Shown piece by piece: positions 1 to 9,329 of a stretch of 58,638 bases of DNA (within the stretch, counting starts at the first letter, position 1; the number at the start of each line of letters is the position of its first letter). The stretch spans positions 1-58,638 of the forward strand of contig CANREG010000009.1 of assembly GCA_947629565.1 (NCBI GenBank), written 5' to 3'. This stretch comes from an uncultured Lachnospiraceae bacterium (GTDB lineage Bacteria; Bacillota; Clostridia; Lachnospirales; Lachnospiraceae). The translations under genes and the position numbers were made by a program. The notes under the pieces were generated by a model that did not search any database, was not told the DNA's origin, and worked only from the letters and a program-made list of their open reading frames with translations.

Positions 1-120
1 AAACGTTCTCTTGAAAATTTCTCTTTGAATTTTCAGGGTTGTCTTGTTGTCTGATCATTATTCACTTTTCATTGTTCTTTCGTTCCGGCGTCACTTTCTG
101 TCAGCGCCGCAACAGATGAA

Positions 121-149
121 ATAATATCACAATCCATATCCTGTGTCAA
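121..149 (-). promoter_or_regulatory. Promoter of an rRNA operon that leaves the window on the left
   Basis: On the minus strand a perfect -35 TTGACA (144-149) is followed after exactly 17 bases by TATTAT (121-126). The downstream stretch 1-114 has no ORF, contains a GC-rich hairpin (around 85-110) and ends in A-rich leader sequence resembling the region just before 16S rRNA genes of Clostridia. The rRNA gene itself is outside the window, so that assignment is inference. The promoter match is directly visible. Confidence 0.7.
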
Positions 150-181
150 GCATTTTATGTAAAAAATATAAGACATAAAAA

Positions 182-269
182 CGGAGAAGGAGGGATTTGA
201 ACCCTCGCGCCGCGTGAACGACCTACACCCTTAGCAGGGGCGCCTCTTCAGCCACTTGAGTACTTCTCC
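182..269 (-). tRNA. tRNA-Ser (anticodon GCU)
   Basis: An 88-base class II tRNA on the minus strand. The acceptor arm GGAGAAG (269-263) pairs with CTTCTCC (189-183), with discriminator G at 182. The anticodon loop CTGCTAA gives GCT (233-235), reading AGC/AGU, and there is a long variable arm as expected for serine. The T arm with GGTTCAAATCC is intact. CCA is not encoded. It lies about 35 bases upstream of the rRNA-type promoter. Confidence 0.95.
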
Positions 270-324
270 ATGCCTAAATATTAATACATTATGGAATTGT
301 GTCACTCTCTAAAAAAGAGAATGA

Positions 325-362
325 AAGCGCCGCCAATCATATAAAATAATTTTGCGGCGCTT
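325..362 (-). terminator. GC-rich hairpin downstream of the fn3 gene (terminator or tRNA leader stem)
   Basis: Arms AAGCGCCGC (362-354 on the minus strand) and GCGGCGCTT (333-325) form a perfect 9-bp stem with a 20-base loop. On the minus strand it is followed by an imperfect pyrimidine tract with six T residues. It could end transcription from the fn3 gene at 434, but it also lies at the expected start site of the tRNA-Ser promoter. Its role is therefore ambiguous. Confidence 0.45.
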
Positions 363-366
363 GATT

Positions 367-395
367 ATCTTAACAAATGTACCTGTTTTTGTCAA
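367..395 (-). promoter_or_regulatory. Promoter for tRNA-Ser
   Basis: Minus strand: TTGACA (390-395), 17-base spacer, TAAGAT (367-372). Transcription would start near 360, about 90 bases before the tRNA. The start coincides with the first arm of the 327-360 GC-rich hairpin, so the leader would open with that stem. No other gene lies between this promoter and the tRNA. Confidence 0.65.
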
Positions 396-433
396 TAGGT
401 TTTTTCCCTTTTACAAACCTTTTATCAACAGCA

Positions 434-1399
434 TTATTTATAATACATATAGTATGATTTTTGAGAGTTATATTTCTTACCGTCTACCTTAACTTTGGCT
501 GTTACTAAAACGCCATAATTGCTTCCTTTCTTTAATCCGGAAATCGTATAGGCTGTGGTTTTTTTGTTTACCGTTCCTGCCTTGTCATATGTCTTTCCGC
601 CGTCATCTGTCGTCCATAAGGTATAACCTGTTGCGTTGTCAACCTTATTCCACTTAACCTGAACCTCTCCTGAACCATAATTATCAAGACCTGTAATCTT
701 TGCCTGCGGAATTAATACTTTCGTGTCTGTCCATTCACTATATATCTTTTTTCCGTTTTCAAGAACAATATAACTTCTTAATTGATATTTGATCCCTTTA
801 TTCCTAACGGCTGCCGGCGCTTTTACAGAAAAGGAATTAAGCGCGCTTGCACCGTTAATATAAAAACTGCCGTTTACTGCTTTTGAAACCGTCTTCTTTG
901 TCCTGCCATCAAGATTCTTTACCTGAAATTCCACGCCGTCAATAAATTTGTACCAGGTGTTCTTATCAACAGTATAGGCTGTCTCATCTAAATATTCTAT
1001 CTCCAGACTGTTATTCTTATTCCATGTTACTGAATAATTCTTTTCCTGCATTTGCTTTGGTTTTGTCTTCACAAAGATATAATTATGGCTTACGCTGTCA
1101 AAATAATATTCCTTTCCGTCCATCTCACACAAAACCAGTACGGAATATGCGCAGCCCTGCTGCAGATTATCTAAGGTATAAGAATTAGTGTTATTCGATA
1201 CGGTAACCGGCGTGCTGTTATTATTGATATATATATGGTATTCCTGCACGACCTTGTTATAAGTATCATTCCATGAAATGGTTGCTGAATCTGCCGCAGC
1301 ATCAACCTGTCTGAACGCTGCTGCTTGCGAAGTCAATGCAGGAAAAAATACAACAATAAATGCAACAACGGTTATCAGTCTGAATATCTTACTTTTCAT
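434..1399 (-). CDS. Secreted fibronectin type III-like protein
   Basis: No specific function is recognised. The N-terminus (MKSKIFRL, then a long hydrophobic run ending near TSQAAA) is a typical signal peptide, so the protein is probably exported. Two Fn3-like beta-sandwich modules are visible. One runs over about residues 30-110 (SATISWN ... YTLDNLQQG). The other is at the C-terminus, about 230-315 (VQVKWNKVDNATGY ... YTISGLKKG). A middle segment has similar strand patterning. The start was placed at the second ATG (1399) because AGAGGGG lies 9 bases before it, while an in-frame ATG three codons earlier touches that Shine-Dalgarno. There is no sortase motif or transmembrane tail, so cell-wall attachment is not evident. 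It is paralogous in layout to the next gene. It could be a surface or matrix protein. The function is unknown. Confidence 0.75.
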   Translation of the reverse strand: MKSKIFRLITVVAFIVVFFPALTSQAAAFRQVDAAADSATISWNDTYNKVVQEYHIYINNNSTPVTVSNNTNSYTLDNLQQGCAYSVLVLCEMDGKEYYFDSVSHNYIFVKTKPKQMQEKNYSVTWNKNNSLEIEYLDETAYTVDKNTWYKFIDGVEFQVKNLDGRTKKTVSKAVNGSFYINGASALNSFSVKAPAAVRNKGIKYQLRSYIVLENGKKIYSEWTDTKVLIPQAKITGLDNYGSGEVQVKWNKVDNATGYTLWTTDDGGKTYDKAGTVNKKTTAYTISGLKKGSNYGVLVTAKVKVDGKKYNSQKSYYMYYK

Positions 1400-1441
1400 A
1401 AATAACATCCCCTCTTTAGATTATCTGTTACACCTTCCTTT

Positions 1442-1470
1442 ATTTAAACATATTCCTTAAATTTCGTCAA
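1442..1470 (-). promoter_or_regulatory. Possible promoter of the fn3 gene at 434-1399
   Basis: Minus strand TTGACG (1465-1470), 17-base spacer, TTAAAT (1442-1447). It sits directly behind the terminator of the upstream paralogue, which would give the two fn3 genes separate transcripts. The -10 is weak. Confidence 0.45.
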
Positions 1471-1471
1471 C

Positions 1472-1514
1472 AAAAAAACAGGGACGATTTTTTTATAAAT
1501 ACCGTCCCTGTTTT
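1472..1514 (-). terminator. Intrinsic terminator of the 1528-2274 gene
   Basis: Minus strand stem AAAACAGGGACG (1514-1503) with CGTCCCTGTTTT (1486-1475), A/T-rich loop, then a run of T to 1472. It starts 14 bases after the stop of the second fn3 gene. Confidence 0.85.
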
Positions 1515-1527
1515 ATGAAATTTCATT

Positions 1528-2274
1528 TTAGCGATATACGGTTCTGATTACAAATGCATAAGCATTAGCATCTTTTTCAACAGTCTTCGTTGAATTATAT
1601 GATTTCTTTTTACATTTTACGCCGTTAGCTGCAACGTATACATAATAGTTCTTATATCTTTCAAATGACTTATTGATTGTATATGTTGTGCTCTTTGTAG
1701 TTCCGACCTTCTTAAACTTAGTGCCGCCGTTTGTGGACAAATATATGGTATAGCTCTTTGCGCCGGAAATCTTGTTAAATTTTATCTTAACTTTATTCTT
1801 ATTATTGTTTACAAGACCTGCCTTTGAAACCGTTGCCCTCGGAATAATTACCTTCTCTGATGACCATGCGCTGGGAACTTTATTGCCTGCTGCATCATAT
1901 ACATAAGCCATTGCTTTAAATTTAAAACCCTGTTTCTTTAATTTGGCGCTGGTAACATCCATACCTAAGAAATTAGTGCCTGAAATTCTTCCAAAGCTGA
2001 CTCCATAGGAAGAAGTATCCAAATGCATAATTTCTTTTCCTTTTAAATTTGTAATACTGACTTCATAACCAAAGTTAGAAGTATCACCGTAATAAAGCAG
2101 ATTTGCATCAAGGTCCCATTTTAAACGAAACTTATTTCCAGCTTGGTCGTAAATGCCAAGTCCTGTTGGCGCAGGGGGTGGAGTTGCTGCTTCTGCTTTT
2201 ACCATTGGTAATCCTAAAAGGATAAAAGTAAAGATTGTTAATATTAATTTCATTTTACTTGCCATTCTTTTCAT
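1528..2274 (-). CDS. Secreted fibronectin type III-like protein (paralogue)
   Basis: A 248-residue protein with an N-terminal signal peptide (MASKMKLILTIFTFILLGLP, cleavage likely near KAEAA). An Fn3-like opening follows (PPPAPTGLGIYDQAGNKF, about 31-50). The second Fn3-like module, about 155-235, contains NKVKIKFNKISGAKSYTIYL and a lysine-rich C-terminus. The arrangement resembles its neighbour at 434-1399: signal peptide, N-terminal module, a segment ending in VIIPRA/VLIPQA, then a C-terminal module. Tandem duplication is therefore likely. The start at 2274 is supported by AAAGGAA seven bases upstream. It has its own promoter and terminator. The function is not recognised. Extracellular adhesion or matrix structure is only a guess. 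Confidence 0.75.
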   Translation of the reverse strand: MKRMASKMKLILTIFTFILLGLPMVKAEAATPPPAPTGLGIYDQAGNKFRLKWDLDANLLYYGDTSNFGYEVSITNLKGKEIMHLDTSSYGVSFGRISGTNFLGMDVTSAKLKKQGFKFKAMAYVYDAAGNKVPSAWSSEKVIIPRATVSKAGLVNNNKNKVKIKFNKISGAKSYTIYLSTNGGTKFKKVGTTKSTTYTINKSFERYKNYYVYVAANGVKCKKKSYNSTKTVEKDANAYAFVIRTVYR

Positions 2275-2327
2275 TATGTAGTTCCTTTCTTTAATTAAAA
2301 ATATATTGTTACAAGTATCTAAGCTTA

Positions 2328-2356
2328 ATTAAAACACATTTTGTTCACAATTTCAA
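2328..2356 (-). promoter_or_regulatory. Promoter of the 1528-2274 fn3 gene
   Basis: Minus strand TTGAAA (2351-2356), 17-base spacer, TTTAAT (2328-2333), about 55 bases before the start codon. The rest of the 2275-2440 spacer is AT-rich with no ORF. Confidence 0.55.
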
Positions 2357-2440
2357 TGGAATTATTGCGTGGTTTTTTTAGCTAATTATATTTCGGCAAT
2401 TTATATAAATATCATTGGATATATTTCATAGAACAATATA

Positions 2441-2467
2441 GAAAACGGCACTCCGGTTAGAATGCCG
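2441..2467 (-). terminator. Terminator closing the dnaA-to-fumarase gene string
   Basis: Minus strand 8-bp stem CGGCATTC (2467-2460) with GAGTGCCG (2453-2446), 6-base loop, followed by TTTTC. It begins 13 bases beyond the stop of the fumarase beta gene. It is the first strong terminator after dnaA in this direction. Confidence 0.85.
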
Positions 2468-2479
2468 CTGTTTCCGATA

Positions 2480-3037
2480 TCATTTTTGACTGTTTTTAAA
2501 TTCTTCCACCGCTGTTTCATACAGGTTATTGCCCTCGCTGTCAATAACCACAATCACGGGAAAATTTTCCACCTCCATGCGGCGGACAGCCTCAGTGCCT
2601 AAATCCTCGTAGGCGATAACCTCCGATTTCCTGATACATTTCGACAAAAGGGCTCCCGCCCCTCCTACCGCCGCAAAATATACCGCCTTGTTTTTCACAA
2701 TGGAATCTATGACTTCCCTGCTTCTCTTGCCCTTGCCAATCATTCCGTTCAAGCCATGCTCTAAAAGCAGCGGCGTATATTTATCCATACGGCTTGAGGT
2801 GGTAGGCCCCGCTGAGCCGATAACCTGTCCCTCCTTAGCCGGAGTCGGCCCTAAATAATAAATCACATTGTCCTTAAGCTCTAAAGGAATTTTTTCTCCC
2901 TTCAGCATACTCTCATACATTCTCTTATGGGCAGCGTCCCTGGCAGAATAAATGGTTCCTGTAATATATACATAATCCCCGGCCTTTAAGGAAACCAACT
3001 CTTCCTTTTTGAAGGGGGCCTGTATCTTTTTTTCCAT
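2480..3037 (-). CDS. fumB: Class I (Fe-S) fumarate hydratase, beta subunit
   Basis: A 185-residue swivelling-domain subunit of the two-subunit, oxygen-sensitive fumarase / L-tartrate dehydratase family, which interconverts fumarate and malate in the cytoplasm. Family hallmarks visible are GDYVYITGTIYSARDAAHKR near 21-40, GPTPAKEG, the motif GSAGPTTSSRMD near 94-105, GMIGKGKR, and YFAAVGGAGALLSKCI near 139-154. Length matches the family. It follows the alpha-subunit gene after a 64-base gap, and a terminator follows it. Substrate could be fumarate or tartrate; the two families are hard to separate by eye, but fumarase is more usual in anaerobic Clostridia. The gene symbol is generic. Confidence 0.85.
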   Translation of the reverse strand: MEKKIQAPFKKEELVSLKAGDYVYITGTIYSARDAAHKRMYESMLKGEKIPLELKDNVIYYLGPTPAKEGQVIGSAGPTTSSRMDKYTPLLLEHGLNGMIGKGKRSREVIDSIVKNKAVYFAAVGGAGALLSKCIRKSEVIAYEDLGTEAVRRMEVENFPVIVVIDSEGNNLYETAVEEFKNSQK

Positions 3038-3101
3038 AGTTATCTCTCCTCCATTCCCTGTATCCGCATATACCGTTAAATGATTCCGATACGCCGGAAA
3101 T

Positions 3102-3944
3102 TTATATGATCCGGCTCACATGCCGGTTCACATGGCAGCACATATTTACCGCTACCGGAAGCCCCGCAATATGGGTGGCGTAGGTTTCAATATTTACAGC
3201 TAAGGCCGTGGTTCTTCCTCCCAATCCGCCCGGCCCGATTCCCGTCTGGTTAATTTTTTCCAAAAGCTCCTGTTCCATTCTCCGTATATGGGGAAGAGGC
3301 GAGCCTTCTTTTACATTGCGGGTCAACGCTTTTTTTGCCATGATAGCCGCTTTTTCAAAATCGCCGCCAATGCCCACGCCTACTACCACCGGCGGACAGG
3401 CGTTAGGCCCTGCATCCGATACGGCCTGAAGAACCGCCTCCTTTACGCCTTCCTCTCCGTCCGCAGGCTTTAACATAAATATCCGGCTCATATTTTCCGA
3501 GCCAAATCCCTTAGGAGCAATTAATAGTTCCAGCCTGTCGCCGGGTACAATATCGTAATGGATAATGGCCGGCGTATTGTCCTTTGTATTCTCCCGGAGC
3601 AGGGGATCTCCCACAACAGATTTTCGCAGATATCCATCTGTATATCCCTGCCGTACGCCTTCGTTAATGGCGTCTGTCAGATTCATGCCCTCTATATGTA
3701 AATCCTGCCCTATCTTCACAAAAAATATTGCCATGCCCGTATCCTGGCAAATGGGAATTTCATCTATTTTGGCAATCTCCATGTTCTCGCAAAGCTGTCC
3801 TAGAATCTGCCTGCCTAACTGCCCTGTCTCCGTTTCTTTTGCCGTTCGGATGGCTTCCTCCATATCCCCGGATAAATGAAGATTTGCCTCAATACACATT
3901 TCCCTGACATTCTTAATGATCTCATCTGTATGAATTGTCCTCAT
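3102..3944 (-). CDS. fumA: Class I (Fe-S) fumarate hydratase, alpha subunit
   Basis: The catalytic, [4Fe-4S]-carrying subunit (280 residues) of two-subunit fumarase. Three cysteines expected to hold the cluster are present: Cys66 in PICQDTGMAIFF, one in GPNACPPVVVGVGIGG, and one in AVNMCCHVNRH near the C-terminus. The glycine-rich GPGGLGGRTTA precedes the last. A longer frame opening at 3989 was rejected. The ATG at 3944 has GGAGG five bases upstream and begins with the family-typical MRTIHTDEI. The gene overlaps the 3' end of the HAD gene by 23 bases, which suggests coupled translation. Placement behind gyrA is not usual in model Firmicutes. Confidence 0.88.
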   Translation of the reverse strand: MRTIHTDEIIKNVREMCIEANLHLSGDMEEAIRTAKETETGQLGRQILGQLCENMEIAKIDEIPICQDTGMAIFFVKIGQDLHIEGMNLTDAINEGVRQGYTDGYLRKSVVGDPLLRENTKDNTPAIIHYDIVPGDRLELLIAPKGFGSENMSRIFMLKPADGEEGVKEAVLQAVSDAGPNACPPVVVGVGIGGDFEKAAIMAKKALTRNVKEGSPLPHIRRMEQELLEKINQTGIGPGGLGGRTTALAVNIETYATHIAGLPVAVNMCCHVNRHVSRII

Positions 3945-4839
3945 CTTTTCCTCCATCACATTCCTCTTTATTCTTATATAAAAGTTCAAAAATTTTCTTT
4001 CCTACGCCGTCTTCGTTATTGTTGGGAATTATCTCACTGGCCCGCTTCTTAATCTCCGGTTGCGCATTTTCCGGCGCATAGGAATTGGGAAAGCGTTCAA
4101 ACAGGGAAAGATCATTTAAACCGTCTCCAAACACCGCCACTTCTTCCTTTTTGATAGAAAGTTTTTCAATCGCCTTTTCCAGACCATATCCCTTTGTGGC
4201 GTTCTTTGCGTTGATTTCTATATTCTCCGGATAAGAAGAAAGAACGGAAAGCTCCGGAAATTGCTCCGCCAGTTCCATTCTGTTCTTAACATTCACATTG
4301 CCGTCCGGATTAAATACAATAATTTTGCGGATTTCCAGCTTCCTTTCCAGCATATCCTTTAAGGAATCATTTCTTGTCAACGTATTCATAAATACGCTGG
4401 TTTTTCCAACTTCAATGGCTTCTTCTAATGTCATGCTGTGGCTGCGGTCAAGACAGAGCATACGGTAGCCCATATTTAACTGCATTTTCTCAAGAGTGCC
4501 GCAAATCTGGGCGCCCTCATTAGTCATGTACTCAGGAATATAACCCATTTTTTCCAAAACCTGCGTCAGATTCTCAATTAAGGAATTATCAATATCCGTA
4601 GTGCTGATAATCTTTCTTTTTTCATCTCTTACCTCGGCTCCATTCATCAGCAAAAAGCTGCATGTAAGACCGTATTTATCCACTGTAGGTCCTACGGTAT
4701 CCATGCTTCTGCCGGTGGCTATCATAAAACGAACCCCTTGTTCCTTAGCGGCTTCAATAGCCGCTAAGTTAAGGGGTGATATCTCCTGATTGGAATTAAA
4801 TAAGGTTCCGTCCATATCGGATACGATTAGCTTAATCAT
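3922..4839 (-). CDS. HAD-superfamily phosphatase, Cof type
   Basis: A 305-residue Cof/YidA-like HAD hydrolase, a cytoplasmic phosphatase of sugar phosphates or flavin-type substrates. Motif I is DMDGTLF with the nucleophile Asp8 and acid/base Asp10. Motif II is MIATGRS near 39-45. Motif IV is VFGDGLNDLSLF near 236-247, and the conserved lysine in NAKNATKGYGLEKAI supports the Cof subclass. A large cap domain lies between motifs II and III. The ATG lies two bases after the gyrA stop codon and the 3' end overlaps the fumarase alpha gene, so it is embedded in the same transcript. Its substrate cannot be told from sequence. Confidence 0.85.
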   Translation of the reverse strand: MIKLIVSDMDGTLFNSNQEISPLNLAAIEAAKEQGVRFMIATGRSMDTVGPTVDKYGLTCSFLLMNGAEVRDEKRKIISTTDIDNSLIENLTQVLEKMGYIPEYMTNEGAQICGTLEKMQLNMGYRMLCLDRSHSMTLEEAIEVGKTSVFMNTLTRNDSLKDMLERKLEIRKIIVFNPDGNVNVKNRMELAEQFPELSVLSSYPENIEINAKNATKGYGLEKAIEKLSIKKEEVAVFGDGLNDLSLFERFPNSYAPENAQPEIKKRASEIIPNNNEDGVGKKIFELLYKNKEECDGGKDEDNSYR

Positions 4840-4841
4840 TC

Positions 4842-7370
4842 TTATTTATTCTCTTTCTCTTCTTTTTCCCTTTTTTCTTCCTTGGCCTGTTCTGCTTCAA
4901 ATTCCGCAATACTTTCTTCCGGTGATTTGTCACGAACCTTGGCAATGGAGGCTACGGTAATATCCTTGGCCTCGTCCATCCGCATCAGCTTTACGCCGGA
5001 GGTAATTCTTCCCAACTCGGAAATGGAATCACACTCTAACCGGATTACAATTCCCTCTGTGGAAATCAGCATAATCTCATGATCGCTGTTTACCGCCTTC
5101 ATACCCACTACATTACCGGTCTTGGAGTTAATCTTATAGCATTTTACTCCCTTACCGCCTCTTCTCTGCGGAGTAAATTCTTCCATGGAGGTACGCTTAC
5201 CCATACCGTTTTCAGATACAATCAGCAAGTCTTCACCCTGGGTATCCATCTGCATACCAATTACTTCATCGCCGTCCATCAAATTCATGCCGATAACGCC
5301 CTGGGACGACCTTCCGGTACTTCTGACGTCCGTCTCATTAAAGCGGATGCACATACCGAGTTTTGTAACCATAATGATATCCTTGGTATTATCCGTTGCT
5401 TTCACTTCAATCAGCTCGTCGCCGTCTCTCAATGTAATGGCAGCAAGTCCGTTTTTCCGGACATTGGCAAATTCGGTAATTTTGGTCTTTTTGACAATAC
5501 CATGCTTTGTGACCATGAACATATATTTTCCTTCTTCATATCTTCGAAGGGCAATGACCGCAGTAATCTTTTCTCCCGGATTTAACTGGAGAAGATTGAC
5601 AATGGCGGTTCCTCTGGAGGTTCTGCCGGATTCCGGTATCTCATAAGCCTTCAAACGGTATACCTTACCGCTGTTGGTAAAGAACATGAGATAATGATGC
5701 GTCGTCGTCATGAACAGATCCTCGATAAAATCATCTTCTATGGTCTGCATGCCCTTGATGCCTTTTCCGCCTCTGTGCTGCGCCCGGAAATTATCCACTG
5801 TCATTCTCTTAATATAACCAAGTCTGGTCATAGTAATCACGGTATTTTCCTTCTTAATCAAATCTTCTATGGTGATATCGTCATCATCAAAGCCGATGGC
5901 GGTTCTCCTGTCGTCGCCATACTTTGTGGCAATGATTAAGATTTCTTCCTTGATGACGCCTAAAAGCTTTTTCTCGTCTGCAAGAATTGCCTTTAATTCC
6001 GCAATGCGCTCCACAAGCTCCCTGTATTCTTCCTCTAATTTTTCTCTTTCCAAACCGGTCAACCGGCGCAACTGCATATCCACAATCGCCTGGGCCTGGG
6101 CGTCGGAAAGGTCAAATTCTTTAATCAATCCTTCCTTCGCTTCTGTCACATTTTTTGAAGCGCGAATGATTTCAATTACCCGGTCAATATTGTCCAGGGC
6201 AATCAGCAGACCCTTTAAAATATGGGCGCGTTCCTCCGCCTTATTCAGCTCGTACTTTGTACGCCGGGTAATGACGTCCTTCTGGTGCTCCAGATAATAA
6301 TTCAACATTTCTAAAATATTAAGCACCTTTGGTTCGCCGTTTACCAGAGCTAACATGATTACGCCAAAACTATCCTGTAATTGGGTATGTTTGTATAACT
6401 GGTTTAAGATGACGTTGGCATTGGTATCTCTCTTTAACTCAATGGCAATCCGCATACCCTCCCTGGAGGATTCGTCCCGGAGTTCTGCAATACCTTCAAT
6501 CTTCTTTTCCTTAACCAAAGCGGCGATATTCTGGATTAATCTTGCTTTATTTACCATATAAGGCAGTTCTGTCACTACAATCCTTTGCTTTCCGTTAGGC
6601 ATTGGTTCAATATCTGTGACAGAACGGATTTTAATCTTACCTCTTCCTGTGCGGTAAGCATCCTCTATTCCCTGTCTTCCTAAAATTGTCGCGCCGGTAG
6701 GGAAATCCGGTCCTTTTATAATTTCCAGAATTTCATCAATATCTGTCTCCCGGTTCTCCTGCACCTGGTTATCAATAATCTTTACTACCGCATTGATAAC
6801 CTCCCTAAGATTATGGGGTGGTATATTAGTTGCCATACCTACGGCAATACCGCCGGTACCGTTTACCAAAAGATTAGGGTAACGGGAAGGCATTACCAAC
6901 GGCTCTTTTTCCGTCTCATCAAAGTTTGGAATAAAATCAACCGTGTCCTTATTAATGTCTGCCAACATTTCCATGGAAATCTTAGAAAGCCTTGCCTCCG
7001 TATAACGCATGGCAGCAGCGCCGTCACCGTCTACAGAACCAAAGTTGCCATGACCGTCCACTAAAGGATAACGGGTATTCCATTCCTGGGCCAATTTTAC
7101 CAAAGCATCATAAATGGAGCTGTCGCCATGGGGATGATATTTACCCATGGTATCACCGACAATACGGGCACATTTACGATGCGGCTTGTCCGGTCCATTA
7201 TTTAATTCAATCATGGAGTAAAGGATTCTTCTCTGCACCGGCTTTAATCCGTCCCGGATATCCGGAAGGGCGCGGGCAGTGATAACACTCATGGCATAAT
7301 CTATGTAATAGTTTTCCATGGTTTTTTTCAAATCCACATGATTGACCTTATCAAAAATATTGTCTTCCAT
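4842..7370 (-). CDS. gyrA: DNA gyrase subunit A
   Basis: An 842-residue breakage-reunion subunit of the type IIA topoisomerase that introduces negative supercoils with GyrB. The catalytic tyrosine is Tyr123 in [10 protein letters not shown]. The quinolone-determining segment is [15 protein letters not shown] (76-90). Ser84 and Asp88, at the positions equivalent to E. coli Ser83 and Asp87, are the drug-sensitive residues. The C-terminal beta-pinwheel carries the GyrA box QRRGGKG, which distinguishes gyrase from topoisomerase IV ParC, and a related HRGGKG repeat. The tail is acidic/lysine rich. It starts 20 bases after gyrB and is co-transcribed with it. Confidence 0.97.
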   Translation of the reverse strand: MEDNIFDKVNHVDLKKTMENYYIDYAMSVITARALPDIRDGLKPVQRRILYSMIELNNGPDKPHRKCARIVGDTMGKYHPHGDSSIYDALVKLAQEWNTRYPLVDGHGNFGSVDGDGAAAMRYTEARLSKISMEMLADINKDTVDFIPNFDETEKEPLVMPSRYPNLLVNGTGGIAVGMATNIPPHNLREVINAVVKIIDNQVQENRETDIDEILEIIKGPDFPTGATILGRQGIEDAYRTGRGKIKIRSVTDIEPMPNGKQRIVVTELPYMVNKARLIQNIAALVKEKKIEGIAELRDESSREGMRIAIELKRDTNANVILNQLYKHTQLQDSFGVIMLALVNGEPKVLNILEMLNYYLEHQKDVITRRTKYELNKAEERAHILKGLLIALDNIDRVIEIIRASKNVTEAKEGLIKEFDLSDAQAQAIVDMQLRRLTGLEREKLEEEYRELVERIAELKAILADEKKLLGVIKEEILIIATKYGDDRRTAIGFDDDDITIEDLIKKENTVITMTRLGYIKRMTVDNFRAQHRGGKGIKGMQTIEDDFIEDLFMTTTHHYLMFFTNSGKVYRLKAYEIPESGRTSRGTAIVNLLQLNPGEKITAVIALRRYEEGKYMFMVTKHGIVKKTKITEFANVRKNGLAAITLRDGDELIEVKATDNTKDIIMVTKLGMCIRFNETDVRSTGRSSQGVIGMNLMDGDEVIGMQMDTQGEDLLIVSENGMGKRTSMEEFTPQRRGGKGVKCYKINSKTGNVVGMKAVNSDHEIMLISTEGIVIRLECDSISELGRITSGVKLMRMDEAKDITVASIAKVRDKSPEESIAEFEAEQAKEEKREKEEKENK

Positions 7371-7390
7371 TCTGTTCTCCTCTTCTCTTT

Positions 7391-9313
7391 CTATACGTCA
7401 AGATTCTTGACAAACTTGGCGTGTTCTTCAATAAATTCCCGGCGGGGTTCCACCTTATCGCCCATAAGGGTGTTAAAGGTTAAATCCACTTCTGATTCAT
7501 TATCGTCATCAATGCCTACCCGAAGTAAGATTCTGTGCTCCGGATCCATGGTCGTATCCCATAGCTGGGAGGCGTCCATCTCTCCAAGTCCCTTATAACG
7601 CTGAATCTTATTATTCTGATCGCGCCCGACTTCCTTTAAAATCTTATCCAGTTCATCATCACTGTAGGCGTACCATACCTTTTTATTCTTCTCTAACTTG
7701 TAAAGCGGCGGCTGTGCAAGATACACATGTCCCTGACGAATCAATTCCGGCATAAAGCGGTAGAAAAACGTCAGCATCAAAGTTGCAATATGAGCGCCGT
7801 CCACATCCGCATCTGTCATAATGATAATCTTATGATAACGGAGCTTCGTGATATCAAAATTCTCATGAATACCTGTGCCAAAAGCAGTAATCATGGCCTT
7901 TATCTCTTCATTGCCTAAAATCCTGTCGATTCTCGCCTTTTCCACATTCAATATCTTACCCCGGAGAGGAAGGATTGCCTGGGTTGCGCGGGAACGAGCG
8001 GTCTTTGCAGAACCTCCCGCAGAATCACCCTCCACAATATAGATTTCACAGTTTTCCGGATTCTTGTCCGTACAATCTGCCAGCTTGCCGGGAAGAGCCA
8101 TGGAATCATTAAGGGTAGATTTTCTTGCCACATCCCTTGCCTTTCTGGCCGCAATTCTTGCCCGCTGGGCCTGAATTGCTTTATTGACGATAATCTTGGC
8201 AATCTTTGGATTTAATTCGAGGAAAATCGTAAGCTGTTCCGTTACTACATTATCCACAGCCGTCCTTGCCTCTGAGTTACCGAGCTTAATCTTTGTCTGG
8301 CTCTCAAACTGGGGATCTCCTACCTTAATGCTGACAATGGCGGCAAGTCCCTCCCTTAAATCATCACCGGACAAATTATCCTCATTATCCTTGAGCATCT
8401 TGTTATTTCTCGCATAATCGTTAAATACCTTGGTAATAGCGGAACGGAAACCGGTTAAATGGGTACCGCCCTCTATCGTGCCTATATTGTTTACGAAAGT
8501 ATATACGGATTCGCTGTAGGAGCTGTTATGCTGTAAGGCAACCTCTACCAAAACTCCCTCTTTTTCCCCTTCACAGTAGATTACCTTATCATATAAAGGA
8601 TCTTTATGGCGGTTGATGTATTCCACAAATTCTTTAATACCGCCTTCATAGTGAAATTCTCTCTCTTTTTCCTTACCGGCCCGCTTATCGCTTAATGTAA
8701 TCTTCAATCCCTTAGTCAGAAACGCCATCTCCCGGAGACGGTTTCTTAAGGTATCAAAATCAAACTCTAATGTCTCAAAAATCGAAGCATCCGGCATAAA
8801 AGTGACCTTGGTTCCCTTTTTTCTGGTATTTCCGATAATCTCTAAGGGGTGAATCACTTTTCCCCGCTCGTAACGCTGTTTGTGTATTTTACCGTCACGA
8901 TAAATTTCTACCTCTAACCAGTCGGACAGGGCATTTACGACAGAAGCGCCCACGCCATGAAGGCCGCCTGCTACCTTGTATCCGCCGCCACCGAATTTTC
9001 CTCCTGCATGCAGCATGGTAAATACCACGTCCACTGCCGGTATTCCCGCTTTTTCCTGTATTCCCGTAGGAATTCCCCGGCCGTTATCCACAACCGTAAC
9101 AGAATTATCTTTGTTGATTGTTACTTTAATATCATCACAATATCCTGCTAAAGCCTCGTCTACGGCGTTGTCCACAATCTCATACACCAGATGATGAAGA
9201 CCTTTCTCAGAGGTAGTACCAATGTACATACCCGGTCTTTTCCGAACCGCTTCTAATCCTTCCAAAATCTGAATCTGGTTCGCTCCATATTCCTGCTCTA
9301 CTTTATCGCTCAT
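7391..9313 (-). CDS. gyrB: DNA gyrase subunit B
   Basis: A 640-residue ATPase subunit of gyrase. The GHKL ATP-binding fold is shown by [13 protein letters not shown] near 45-57, VVDNGRGIP and [14 protein letters not shown]. The transducer domain follows, then the TOPRIM metal-binding residues in [11 protein letters not shown] and [11 protein letters not shown]. The C-terminus ends in the usual [14 protein letters not shown]. Full length, with no insertion. The start at 9313 ([17 protein letters not shown]) is preceded by a GGAGGAAAAAA Shine-Dalgarno. It lies 16 bases after recF and 20 bases before gyrA, as in most Firmicutes origin regions. Confidence 0.97.
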   Translation of the reverse strand: MSDKVEQEYGANQIQILEGLEAVRKRPGMYIGTTSEKGLHHLVYEIVDNAVDEALAGYCDDIKVTINKDNSVTVVDNGRGIPTGIQEKAGIPAVDVVFTMLHAGGKFGGGGYKVAGGLHGVGASVVNALSDWLEVEIYRDGKIHKQRYERGKVIHPLEIIGNTRKKGTKVTFMPDASIFETLEFDFDTLRNRLREMAFLTKGLKITLSDKRAGKEKEREFHYEGGIKEFVEYINRHKDPLYDKVIYCEGEKEGVLVEVALQHNSSYSESVYTFVNNIGTIEGGTHLTGFRSAITKVFNDYARNNKMLKDNEDNLSGDDLREGLAAIVSIKVGDPQFESQTKIKLGNSEARTAVDNVVTEQLTIFLELNPKIAKIIVNKAIQAQRARIAARKARDVARKSTLNDSMALPGKLADCTDKNPENCEIYIVEGDSAGGSAKTARSRATQAILPLRGKILNVEKARIDRILGNEEIKAMITAFGTGIHENFDITKLRYHKIIIMTDADVDGAHIATLMLTFFYRFMPELIRQGHVYLAQPPLYKLEKNKKVWYAYSDDELDKILKEVGRDQNNKIQRYKGLGEMDASQLWDTTMDPEHRILLRVGIDDDNESEVDLTFNTLMGDKVEPRREFIEEHAKFVKNLDV

Positions 9314-9329
9314 TTTTTTCCTCCCATTT

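Noticed and set aside
1-114. 16S rRNA gene at the left edge
   Set aside because: Only promoter and leader are visible. No 16S start sequence such as the conserved AGAGTTTGAT region lies within the window.
3945-3989. Longer fumarase alpha start at 3989
   Set aside because: No ribosome-binding site there, while GGAGG lies ahead of ATG 3944 and the shorter protein matches the family N-terminus.
5079-5585. Plus-strand ORF of 168 codons opposite gyrA
   Set aside because: It is antisense to a clearly conserved gyrA frame, lacks a Shine-Dalgarno, and its translation has no protein-like pattern. The same applies to the other long antisense frames within gyrA, gyrB, mnmG and the GH32 gene.
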